A stretch of 64,000 bases of DNA from Siphonodentalium dalli. Taxonomy: Eukaryota > Mollusca > Scaphopoda > Gadilida > Siphonodentaliidae. Made by a program: the position numbers and the translations under genes. Location of the stretch: assembly GCA_032622095.1 (NCBI GenBank), contig CP136064.1, forward strand, positions 189,711,794 through 189,775,793, in the 5' to 3' direction. Below are positions 13,612 to 23,312 of this stretch, one piece after another (position 1 is the stretch's first letter; every line of letters starts with the position of its first letter). A model generated the notes under the pieces. That model was not told where the DNA came from. It was given only the letters and a program-made list of their open reading frames with translations, and made no database searches.

Positions 13612-13790
13612 TCACCTCAGTAGTGGCTTCGTTTGCGATGTCACATTAAATATATCTTCCTCATCGCTGCTCGTATCTAAAGGAATCTCATGGCATACTT
13701 CATCATCTCTTTCGTGAACTGGTGCTAATCGAGCTTTCTTGGAATATGGAAGACAAATCGGAAGGTATTTGGCTTGCTTTCGGAGAACGT
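13612..13790 (-). CDS. Terminal coding exon of the membrane protein (cytoplasmic tail)
   Basis: The acceptor TGATTTTCAG precedes position 13790 on the minus strand. Two bases complete an Asp codon split by the intron, then 58 codons and TGA follow. Features are a basic stretch (SKKAR), an acidic serine cluster SSDEED and C-terminal KPLLR. Such acidic and leucine-containing tails often carry sorting signals, but that is inference here. Confidence 0.75.
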
Positions 13791-16700
13791 CTGAAAATCA
13801 GATGGAATTGAAAACATATAATGAAAACAGTAATGTTGAGGCAATTACAATGGTGATACTAGTTAATGACTTTTATTTTATGAACACTTGCAACCAAAAC
13901 CATTAAAGACATATCGTGGACTTACTTCAGTGAATAAAACCAATAAGTTAGTAAATAACACTATTTCCACTGGAAGAATGTAGCAATCATCTAAGATTAT
14001 CGAAAATTCCAACAACATAGACTGTGCCACTTCAGAGAACACAACGTTTGAAAAACGCACAAATGTAAATATTTGCTACTTTATTCAGGACAATTTATTG
14101 GCCATAAACATTATGGAAATGATTTCACCAACAATAGTTACTGCATCTAATTTGTTTATAACAATTCACAGTGTTTTCTGACTATTTTGATGTGAAACTT
14201 ATGACAATAATCTATTTGGGCATGTGTATTTGTTATTACGTTCTGATCATCTCAGTGAAGTGTATCACATCACTTTAACCCTTTACCCAACAGAAGGGCC
14301 CTGTGCCAATGCATTCTCTTATATATGCGAGTCGACCATAGGTCGCCTCGCATATATAAGAGAATGCATTGGCTTAACACATTACAAATTATAAAATTGT
14401 TAAAGAATGTAAGAAAAAATGGTAAAAAGTGTTAAAAAAAGATTTTTTTTGGGCCAATGCATTCTCTTATATATGCGAGGCGACCTATGGTCGACTCGCA
14501 TATATAAGAGAATGCATTGGCACAGGGCATAACTGTAACTATCACAATGTGGTCAAGAAGCCGGTTCCAATGATATCCATATTTGTATGGTTCTATTGAG
14601 ACAGACCGAAGATATTTTAGGCTGTTGAAGCTTTATTTGGCCGGTTCTGGCCGGTTTGTTGGGTAAAGGGTTAAGAGAGAATGATATATACATATAAATA
14701 AGTGGAAAATTTCCTTGAATTAAATAAATCATAGAAGTTATACTAGACACCACATATATTACACACATATGTGCAAAGAATAACCAAATAATAAGAAATT
14801 TCTTTGACAATGAGCTAGTAAGTAGTCCAGTAGATTCTGCTGGCAGGTTCTGATATCATACAGTACAAAAGGCATTAAAGACATATTATGGAATTGTTTG
14901 GGTGCGTGAAAATGGTAAGTTAGTATCAAGGCGCTATGTCAACCTGGAGAATTCAGCAATCTACTAACATAGCCAAAAATTTCAATGAAATCGACCATAC
15001 CACTCCATAGAAAACATCGTCTGAACTACGCCCAATTGTAAATATTTACATCTTGATTCAGGATGCAACTATCGGCGATAATCTAACATAAATAATTTCG
15101 CCATCGAGAGTCATTTCATTTAATTAATATATAAGAATGACGGTGTGTATCGTCAATTTGGATTAATATTTGTAACAAATAACTACTTTGAGCAAGATTA
15201 GTCTTAATTTCTATTTTATCACCCTACCGGAGTGCTTCACATCACTTTAAGAATCCTCACAGTTAATGAGGCTTTTTGATTATACATGTAGTGATAATTA
15301 GACTATATAGAGAGTATGATATGAGGGAAAGATAACTGTGAAAATGATTAACACTGGATGGATAAAATGGCCACCTACCTCTGAGAGGAATAGCATGTGA
15401 CCAGTCATTCTGACTGTAATGTAGAGGAATACCATCACACTTCTCCCTCTTTTTACAAAGTTTTATACACCAAGCTGAGAGGGCTAGTACCATAAGCAGG
15501 GATGTACAGCTAGCTAATGCCCACAGAGGTTCCTTGGAACTAAAATGATAAAATACTCAGCATAATTAATTATTTGCAAGTGCAAATTCCTAGTCTGGAG
15601 AAAAGAGTATTATCAAAGTAGGAAAAAGGGTAAAAGATGGATTTTATTCACATTATACCAAGAATCAGACCTGACAAAAATGAAAGTGGTTACTGTTTTT
15701 AAATAAATTGCCAACTTGAACAGGAAAATTATGCGAAAGCTTAAAGTTTCAATATTTAATATTTCACAAAGATTCAAAGGTGTAAGCGATTACCCTCTGG
15801 CAGGAATTTGAGCCCTTACAAGAGTTCTATAAGAAACATCAATGGTGGATTGGCAGCTAACTGAATCAAATTAGAACTACAGTGCAAATTTTTAAACCAA
15901 ATATAGAAACAGCATTAATCTATTAAATGTTTTAAGCAAGGAATACCATGGTATGATCGCGGCAATGTCAAATGACCAATTGTGGTGAAGTTTTCAGTTA
16001 ACGAATGAACAACAGCATACCATAAGAGCAAATTTGATTGGCTTTGGTGATATGATATAAACTTTTTGCCACCACTTGGCAATAACCACTGTTGACAAAA
16101 ATTTGTCAATGTAGTAACTACAACTGACAGCAAGTATATTGGAGCTATGAGTAGATTTCTTGTCATTAGTCCTATTAAAATTAATTCCTGCATCTAAAAA
16201 TATGAAAAAAAGCTTTCTAAATTTATCTGCATTTAGGAAAAATACTAAAAAAACCATTACATATTATTGGCCATAACACAAAATAATTATGTTGTATCCC
16301 TGCAAGTATATCGCTCATCATAGAGGCATACCAATACAATGACTGTAATCAATAGGGGTACATGTAACACAAAATTGTGCAACAAAAATAAATGTCATTG
16401 TTACTAACTGTTCATCAGTGACCATTTCCATGAATTTCTTCGAATTATTTAAGCTCGCCGGTGATTTGGTTATGTCCACAGTAACACCTCGATCAGGATA
16501 TTCAGTTTGAGATTCTGGTTCCACAGATGTTTTCCCTCTCTGCGATGTTTTTGCCTTCAGCCTCTTCAATCTTTGCAATGCCTTAATGTAAAACAGCTGA
16601 TCGTTGGATGCGCGTTTAACACGACGATCATGTTTTTCAATAATTGCACCTCTGCCCTTAAGTTCTGACAGCTTGATTCCCATTTTATTTGTAATAATAT

Positions 16701-17043
16701 CCAAACAGATTTCTCTGTTTGTGTCTATAACCGAATGTAATAAAAAAGTGGAGACAATCTGAGGATGATGTGAAAGATGAAGCAGTGCTGTACAAACTTT
16801 GATCACACATATCTTTTTACTATCTGTAGTAAGGTTAGATAAATGTTTAACACAGTGGAAGTCATGTGGATACAATAAGGGAACGATTTTCGGAAAGTCG
16901 TGATACAGCGGTATTAAGTGATCTGAGGTATCTGCAGTTATCATGGAAGCCTTTGTTTTGTGGTGGAATTCAAAACTTCTGTCAACCTGGATATGAATTC
17001 TCTTGCTGTCTTCAATGTTATGTGTATCTCGTAAGGGATTTCC
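13612..17043 (-). CDS. Single-pass membrane protein of unknown function, three 3' exons
   Basis: Three exons join in frame on the minus strand: 16409-17043, 15379-15539 and 13612-13790. All junctions are GT/AG, and the exon starts at 17043, 15539 and 13790 each follow a pyrimidine-rich AG. They give about 324 residues ending in TGA at 13612-13614; the N-terminus and presumed signal peptide are missing. Exon 1 of the three encodes a polar, probably lumenal domain. It has a glycosylation-type Asn-Leu-Thr and, near its end, HDRRVKRASND, a furin-like RVKR site. The middle exon carries one membrane segment (ALASCTSLLMVLALSAW) followed by KLCKKREK, which fits a type I topology. The tail is rich in Asp/Glu and Ser (DTSSDEEDIF) and ends PLLR. 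No family was recognised. The consistent splice phases (2 then 1) and hydrophobicity pattern make it a convincing real gene; its function is open. Confidence 0.75.
13903..14278. mobile_element. TTAA-bounded repeat, copy 1
   Basis: Begins TTAAAGACATATCGTGGA and ends TCACATCACTTTAA. A diverged second copy is 14875-15250, with the same ends. Both lie in the last intron of the minus-strand membrane-protein gene. The right TTAA is shared with the next MITE (14275-14674). The termini are not clearly inverted repeats, so the class is uncertain. Confidence 0.6.
14275..14674. mobile_element. TTAA MITE with two internal palindromes, copy 1
   Basis: The ends TTAACCCTTTACCCAACAGA and TTGGGTAAAGGGTTAA are inverted repeats inside a TTAA duplication. 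The interior has two near-perfect palindromes (about 14307-14373 and 14454-14522). Each has 26-bp arms, CCAATGCATTCTCTTATATA plus TGCGAG, around a short CGACC-TA-GGTCG core. A nearly identical copy is 38017-38415, which suggests relatively recent activity. No coding capacity. Confidence 0.85.
14875..15250. mobile_element. TTAA-bounded repeat, copy 2
   Basis: A diverged copy of 13903-14278. It shares ATTAAAGACATAT at the left, GTAAATATTT(A/G)C and TTCAGGA in the middle, and TTCACATCACTTTAA at the right. It is intronic in the membrane-protein gene. Confidence 0.6.
15379..15539 (-). CDS. Transmembrane exon of the membrane protein
   Basis: The minus-strand acceptor TATCATTTTAG ends just above 15539, and the donor GTAGGT starts below 15379. 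The 161-nt exon is phase 2 at entry and phase 1 at exit. It encodes a hydrophobic stretch with a following Lys/Arg stop-transfer cluster, then a polar tail (GIPLHYSQNDWSHAIPLR). Confidence 0.78.
15540..16408. other. Intron of the membrane-protein gene
   Basis: Between the donor at 16408 (GTTAGT read on the minus strand) and the acceptor above 15539. Overlapping minus-strand open frames in this stretch have no motifs. No repeat family was recognised. Confidence 0.5.
16409..17043 (-). CDS. Large lumenal-domain exon of the membrane protein
   Basis: The open frame continues well past both exon edges, but a strong acceptor (TGTCTTTTCAG) stands just above 17043. The donor CA|GTTAGT at 16408 gives the phase that fits the next exon. 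About 211 codons contain a cluster of His (SFEFHHKTK, PHDFHCVKH), one N-X-T sequon and the RVKR site about 60 residues before the exon end. An alternative is that translation starts at the ATG ending at 17166 without an upstream exon. That N-terminus is not signal-like, so it is less favoured. Confidence 0.75.
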
Positions 17044-17576
17044 CTGAAAAGACATATATGTATGTGTTATCCAGTGCTTGAATGTTTTGTCTAAAGATTT
17101 ATATATTATTTGGACAGAATCAATAGCAAAACACACATATGAGAAATTTGCAACAGATGTTGTCATAACTTGTCAATATGTGGGAAAGATAATTACACCC
17201 AGTTCAGACAGATGTTCTATCAACGCATCAAATTTAATTCATTAAGTTCTTCTAAAGTTTGTCTCAAATATGTTTTTATTCAGACAGATGTACTAAACAT
17301 GTGATGAATGTAATTCATAACAGTGAAATATGCACACTACTGCCAGTACTGGATGTCAGAACATGGTAAATAATTGTAAACACATGGTTTATCGTTTCTG
17401 TCTCTGTGCAAAGGCTACACATATATAGACTCATATAGCCTAAATGCCTTCAATCTTAAATCTAGTCGCGGAAAACATATTCCGCGATAGCTCCCCCACC
17501 CAACTTTAATAAACTAATCACTGCCAACAACGAAAACGCACATGTTTTGGAATATTTCTGTTCCCATTTTAAGCTA
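17044..17576. other. Upstream of the membrane-protein exon; nothing recognised
   Basis: A further 5' exon of the minus-strand gene is expected somewhere to the right, but no exon with matching signals was identified here. Confidence 0.35.
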
Positions 17577-17738
17577 CAGTAATGCTCTAATTAATCGACC
17601 TCTTAACCAAAGCAGAATTATGGGTAACTTTCAGGATTTAGTCGGAAATATGGCTTGTTGCCATATTTCTGACTAAATCCTGAAAAGTTGCCCATAATTC
17701 TGCTTTGGTTAAGAGGTCGATTAATTAGAGCATTACTG
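17577..17738. mobile_element. Mariner-like palindromic MITE, TA-flanked
   Basis: The whole 162-bp element folds on itself. CAGTAATGCTCTAATTAATC at the left is mirrored at the right, with a minimal loop around GGCTTGTTGCC. It is flanked by TA on both sides, the Tc1/mariner target duplication. The same ends occur at 33380-33592 and 7137-11385. Confidence 0.85.
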
Positions 17739-18540
17739 TATGCATTGTCGCAACTCAAGCTATGTCCATGTACCATTATTGGTGTTTACTATTCTAGTGT
17801 AAATATTAAATGGCCTTTATTAGAAATTCAAGGTCATGCCTATGTGGTCAACATGATGGAGCATATTTACCCCCCCCCCCCCCCATTTGAAATAAATTAT
17901 ATTATATAAATTCATATTATATATGAAACATATAAGCCACAGACAAGAGTAATCTATGCATATATTATATAGTGAAATGTATTATATAAGTCAAATGCGG
18001 ACACCATTCAGCCCATCACCAATAAAGCCATGCCCCTGCTGGATTGATAAAACGAGAGGCCGATCACGATCGGCAGATGTTAACCCATCCCTTGGCGATA
18101 GTAAATTACTATGATCGGAATCATAAATGAGAGTTTTGGTGTTGAATTATAGAGTATACTTTTATGTACTATTATAGACAAATGTACATAACACAAATTA
18201 TTTGAATTTATGGGTCACTAGCATTTATATAAGAGAATGCACTGGTACAGCTAAACCACCACAGCCTTGGGTTAAATGTGAAAGGTGGCCAGGACATGGA
18301 ATACTTGGGTTAAGAGAGTTTACAATAACCAGAGTAAGAGTGCAAATTAATTAGATAGAGCTACTGCCTATAAGCCTGTGTCCTGTCCCTCAAAAACATA
18401 GCTGGTTTCACCTCACACTAATGTCTAAAAATAACTCTAATTATCAATAACTCAGATACTGTTTGTCTCTCACAGAGTTAAAGTTTTACTGCTGGTAATC
18501 AATTAGTTGTTGACTGCTTTGGTTATCTGTTTAATTCTTA
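17739..18540. other. No gene recognised
   Basis: A poly-C run is near 17872-17884. A fragment of the ATATAAGAGAATGCACTGG palindrome family sits at about 18228-18245 with GGGTTAA nearby (18308), a remnant of a TTAA MITE. Confidence 0.4.
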
Positions 18541-19090
18541 GTTGAAAAAGGGCCATAACTCTGGTATAAAATGTTGGATCTAACCCATATTCAATCTCGA
18601 TTTGTATTTTGAGTTGAGAAACTCGCATACCAAATTTCGTTCTTATTCGTTGAAAAATGGTTGATTTATCAAAATATGCAGAAATTCTATGTCAAAAAGC
18701 CATAACTCCATTGAAAAATATCGGATCAAACCCATATTCGAACTCGATCTGTATTTTGTTCCGAGAAACTTGCATACCAAATTTGATTCTGATCAGATAA
18801 AACAATTTTTAGTTATGGTAGCATGCATGAATTCTAAGTCGAAAAAGGGCCATAACTCCGTAAAAAAAACTCGGATCGAACCCATATTCGAACTCGATCT
18901 GTATTTGGTGCTGCGAAATTCATATACAAAATTTGGTTCCGATCAGATAGAATATATTTCAGTTATTGCACCATGCGTAAAGTCTCTACAGACAGACAGA
19001 CAGACGGATGGACGGACTAACGACGAGTGGTCAATCCGGACAACGACACTATGTTTACCATACTATGGTATGGGTAAACATAAAAATGAA
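18541..19090 (+). repeat. Tandem-repeat element (GGCCATAACTC units), copy 1
   Basis: About three diverged units each contain AAAAAGGGCCATAACTC, then CCCATATTCGAACTCGATCT and GTATTTTG, then a GATCAGAT word. They are followed by a CAGACAGACAGACGGA/GACGGAC tail and a terminal hairpin GTTTACCATAC/GTATGGGTAAAC. A second copy, split by another insertion, is 42770-44045. The long open frame through the units is a product of the repeat and is not called a gene. Confidence 0.75.
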
Positions 19091-19540
19091 GAAATAAATT
19101 GTTGGGAAACGCAACTTTACGATAAACAGTGCAAGTTTACAAGCATACATGTATATATAACATACAAGTATATATTTTTAACTATATACGATTATTGAGT
19201 TGAGTGCAAACTAATTTCTTTGCACTACTAATATCAAATATTTCCTGAAGTATGCATGCATAACCGAAAACACGTGCCACACTTTATATGAACTGTACTG
19301 ATTGTTTTAGTCATATTCTATACAGAAAATTTATGACACATAAAAGAACATTAAAAAGTGAACTGGCACGCACATCACAGGTTGCGGGTTTATTGTATAC
19401 CATCACATATATCGTAAGAAAATATGGCACATGTGTAAATAAATTACTTGTATTAATATTTCTGTCAATCGGTACTGAGCTTATGCCAGAAAACTTACTA
19501 GGGGATGCTGAAACGGTATCTGGAGAAGTTGACCCACACG
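19091..19540. other. No gene recognised
   Basis: AT-rich sequence between two repeats, with no exon, RNA or repeat signal. Confidence 0.35.
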
Positions 19541-19757
19541 AAGTCGGCCCCATATGAAGAAGGCCGCAGGGAAGTTGGCCCCATTAATTAGATGGGAGTT
19601 GAATGAAGCTTAATTTGATTGAGATAGTGTTTACGTCAGCTAATTGTGTAGCCTGCAACTTAATTTGATTGAGATATTGTTTAGGCTAATTGTGAAGTCC
19701 GCAATGTTTTCTTAGTTATAACAACACAATGAACTTCACTTATGGGTAGTCATTGGC
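19541..19757 (+). repeat. Interspersed repeat with GTCGGCCCC words, copy 1
   Basis: Starts with degenerate GAAGTCGGCCCC / GAAGTTGGCCCC words, then CATTAATTAGA(T/A)GGGA, TTTGATTGAGATAGTGTTTA, AGGCTAATTGTGAAGTCCGC and AATGAACTTCACTTATGGG. The same order recurs at 29551-29815. It is non-coding. Confidence 0.75.
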
Positions 19758-20740
19758 ATCAGCTCAGTAAAAAAAAAGAAGAAATTATGGCATTGAAATC
19801 CATATAAAAAGGACGACGGCCTGCACTATCCAGAACTCTATGTAATGACTTATATGAATGTCAAGATTAAAATAACCATATGTATTACATGACTATACAA
19901 TTTTTCGACTTGAGTTACAAGTACCCCACCATTGGGTTGGAAATTCCAATTGGGGCTCAAATGAGTGAACAAATTGGTTCGCCCCTCCCACAATTTCGGT
20001 TGGAAATTATATTACAACTGCATGCAGGTAGCTACATTATAGCACATACGTGATTTGGTTTCTACCCCCGGCCATTCTGGATGACAATTTTTATGAGATA
20101 TTTTCAAAATAATCTAATCTGCAGTGGATTTTTTTTTATCTCATTATTCTCATGACTTCCAAGGATGGTCGTTATAACTTTTACCCCAGTCGCGTATAGT
20201 TTCTATAGCCTCATTGGCACACCATACGACTACGTACGTATATAGAACCTATTAATTATTAAAATTTTTAAATGGTCTGGTAGTCTGTCTTTCGGATCCT
20301 CAGTAGGCTATGTTGCGATTTGCTTTGAGTGTGCTATGTCATTGGCAAAACGTCAATAACTTTCACAGGGAAATGCGCATGCCAATATGACGTCGCTTTG
20401 GGTACAACATATGACGTCACCTAACAATTTACTGTAAAGCGTGAACGTGCTTTTACTAATTGTCTAAACTAAAGAAAAGTTTATTTAGTGATATGACAAA
20501 CATTTTAGACATTTACGAGATTTTGCGATATGGCTGAGGAAATTGTTCAGTTATAAGATTACGTAATTTCCATCATTTTCCGAATAGCATAGCAACCCGA
20601 GTCTGGTCGAAAATATTTATGATTTAAGTAATGATTATTGTTTAAATTTCAAACCATGTGATACCTTCACGCAATGAATACTGTTATGTTGGCTATATGA
20701 AAAATATAATTTTGTAGTTTTCATTTAATTGCAATGACGT

Positions 20741-20800
20741 TTCCAAGATGGCGGTGCCTCATATTCAGGATGGCGGCGCCTCAAATTCAAGATGGCGGCG
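20741..20800 (+). promoter_or_regulatory. Three YY1-like motifs in the left palindrome arm
   Basis: Three AAGATGGCGG / AGGATGGCGG words occur within 60 bp, matching the YY1 core (CCATNTT on the other strand). The mirrored arm at 23440-23495 carries three as well. Binding and function are inferred only from the motif. Confidence 0.4.
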
Positions 20801-21104
20801 CCCATGTTGAAAAGCGAACTTAGTATAAGGATGACCAACTACGCTACGTAACACATGCGCGGCTGGGCTGTTCCCAGCTGGTCGTCCTTAAATTATGATA
20901 GTTGCCGACAAACTACTGGTTGTCCCTCAAGCTGTGGGGTCCAGCATCGTGGTGCACCCTCGTGGCACCTCAAAACAGTGCGCGGAACTGCGCAGAAGTG
21001 CGCGGTACAAATAAAACAGTTAAGCACGCGGCGGCAGGTGGGGTTGAATTCAAACTTTTATATTAGTGAAATATAGTAATAGAAAGTATTCAGTTGCAAT
21101 TTGT

Positions 21105-21555
21105 GATGGTTTTTTTTAACGTTTTATTAGATAGAGTGTGTGGTAGAATCTTCTGTGCACTGTTTCGAGACAGCTTAAGATTTACTGCGTGGTATCTTCT
21201 AGAAGAACAAAAATATAAGACTAGCGGCAGTACAAAGGCTGACACCACGGCCAGGTGTTAATTAACTACGGCTTATACTTTGTCTTTTTGGGAATTACAC
21301 ATCATTGAAATGAAAACATGGACTAATTGCGCATGCATGGCTTAACTGTGTCCGGAAAATCATGGTTACAAATGGCTTTCAAGACATGCTTTAAATGTCA
21401 TGTTCCGCCTTATTTTCCCACAGCTTGGTTCAGCTTGATATTTCGACGCACCAGTGGCCACTAACTAATACGATACAGCGCAGTAAGTTTTCTCAAGACA
21501 GTGCTACCAAGATTCTACCACTCGCTCTCTCTAATAAAACGTTAAAAAAAACCTT
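21105..21555. repeat. Inverted repeat around AACGTTTTATTAGA
   Basis: The segment at 21110-21165 (TTTTTTTAACGTTTTATTAG, then GTGGTAGAATCTT) is mirrored at 21508-21555 (AAGATTCTACCACTCGCTC, then CTAATAAAACGTTAAAAAAA). It makes a foldback of about 450 bp in the spacer of the giant palindrome. Confidence 0.7.
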
Positions 21556-21567
21556 ACAAATTCGCAA

Positions 21568-21994
21568 TTAAAGGCCCACTTAATTTTTGAATCACCAGAT
21601 CACATTATATACAACATATTCCATGTTATATACCATTTGAAAGAGGAAGCTCCAAAACATTGTATTATAAACTGATCCGGTCGAATAAACTGGGAACATG
21701 TTGTTTTTGTCGAGGTACCAAGGTGTGTCCTGCATTTAATTTTGATCCGGACTGTACTATAAAGTATATTATAATCAATGGAAGGGGAATAACTCTATCT
21801 CTTAGTTTGAATTTTGATGCATTCTGGATTGACAAGGGGGGGAAGTCTTGGAATGAATCTCTATCACTTGATGGACAGTCCTAGGCCACAGCTGCTTCGT
21901 ATTCTGGTGGAATATATATTTTTTTGGTTCCTCTTCCATATGGTATATAATATGGAATAATGTAATCTGGGCATTCGAAAATTAAGTGGGCTTG
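21568..21994. mobile_element. TTAA MITE (AGGCCCACTTAATTTTTGAA ends), copy 1
   Basis: Left end TTAAAGGCCCACTTAATTTT; right end AAAATTAAGTGGGCT. Subterminal ACATTATATACAACATATTC/GGTATATAATATGGAATAATG also mirror. Its sister copy, with an intact TTAA on both sides, is 44435-44885. No coding capacity. Confidence 0.75.
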
Positions 21995-21998
21995 AATC

Positions 21999-22335
21999 TT
22001 AACCTCTTTGCTGCTATGACGTCTGTAACTATTACGGACGTAAAAGTGCATGTCGTGTGCTATATGGTCCTTAGGTACTACGGACCTACTTCAGCACACT
22101 AGCAGCAGGCCATTAATGATAACTGGAACTCAATTGATTGGTTCATTGGAATAACTGTATCTCGAAGTTTCAAACAGTATATGATGTTCCAAGATTGCGA
22201 ACGATAATAGCCTTTCAACTGAGTAGTTTTATGGTTCTTGTGATATTCCCGTTATATTTTTCCACTGGAAAATGGCAAAAACGTCAACAGCCCAGCACAC
22301 GACTTCATAACGTCATTTAGCAGCAAAGAGGTTAA
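21999..22335. mobile_element. TTAA MITE (CCTCTTTGCTGCTA ends), copy 1
   Basis: TTAACCTCTTTGCTGCTATG at the left is mirrored by GTCATTTAGCAGCAAAGAGG and TTAA at the right. A subterminal ACTATTACGGACGTA/GGTACTACGGACC palindrome follows the left end. A related copy is 45596-45878. Confidence 0.8.
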
Positions 22336-23165
22336 GACGTTCTACTACTATATTTCATTAATATAAATGTTTTAATTCAACCCCCCACCTGCAACATGTG
22401 CATACTAACAGATTTATTTCTACCGCGCAATTCCGCACACTTCCTCGCAGTTCCGCGCACTGTTTCGAGGCGCCCCACCCTCGTGGTGTCCGTCAATCAG
22501 AACCAACAAAGTTCATCATTGGCTGAAGTTGACCTCCCACTTAATAGCTGATAAAAAAAGCCTGATGAATGAAGATGTTTTGTCTTTTCTGTGTTGTCTA
22601 TGGTGCAAATCACAGATGGAATGTGTCAGTTATATTTTCATGATATATTCTTCAGAGTAAGCATCCAGAAACTGTTTTCTCACCTGTCTCACCAATGAAT
22701 TTTGGAGTTTGAATTTTAAAATCTGACACTCGCACCCGCGAGGGATCAGAGGTGTCAGTATCATGCTACATATGGCAGTAAAAATGTGCATGATTCAGAT
22801 AATAAGTGGACGGAATGATGAAATATTTCATCACGTCTTGATGAGACAGAACTCTAAAATATGCCAAGATGAGAGCACTTTCTAAGTTTGTTTACATCGA
22901 CGAAAATAATTAGGTCGAATCTGCGTGTACCCTTAACAACGTGTCGTGACGTAAGGGGTTATGAATGCGACCAGAAATTGAATTCTTCCCTATTATTTCC
23001 ATAATTGTGCTAATTATTGAAAATGACAACGAAACCAACGATTGATTAATATGATAACTAGTTAAGAGGTGCGGATAAGGTTGCAGATAATACTGCACGG
23101 ACTGTTTTTTTTTAACAACTCATCGCTTAATAATAGGATCTGATATTTTGTACCAATCTAAATGA

Positions 23166-23190
23166 TTTCCGGTAAAATTACTTCCGGGTT
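23166..23190 (-). promoter_or_regulatory. Candidate ETS sites upstream of the TRAPPC6B start codon
   Basis: TTTCCGGT (23167) and ACTTCCGGGT (23180) read on the minus strand as ACCGGAAA and ACCCGGAAGT, the GGAA core of ETS-family sites. They lie about 45-65 bp before the ATG, a common arrangement in TATA-less housekeeping promoters. Binding and the transcription start are unproven. Confidence 0.45.
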
Positions 23191-23231
23191 TCAAATGGGA
23201 GTCGAAGGAGTCTGTAAAATATAGATCAAAC

Positions 23232-23312
23232 ATGACCGATGAAGTCCTTTTTGAGTTCTTGCACATGGAAATAGTCAACCAGATATATAACAGTACAGAT
23301 AAGGATGAAACG
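23232..23312 (+). CDS. TRAPPC6B exon 1
   Basis: ATG to donor ACG|GTATTC, 27 codons (MTDEVLFEFLHMEIVNQIYN then STDKDET). This matches the N-terminal helix of TRAPPC6 proteins. The ATG is the first in this frame and gives the usual family length. Confidence 0.9.

Noticed and set aside
18689-19198. 169-codon open frame with repeated ELDLYxVxRN segments
   Set aside because: The repetition comes from DNA tandem units of a dispersed element, and the frame runs into a CAGA/GGAC simple tail.
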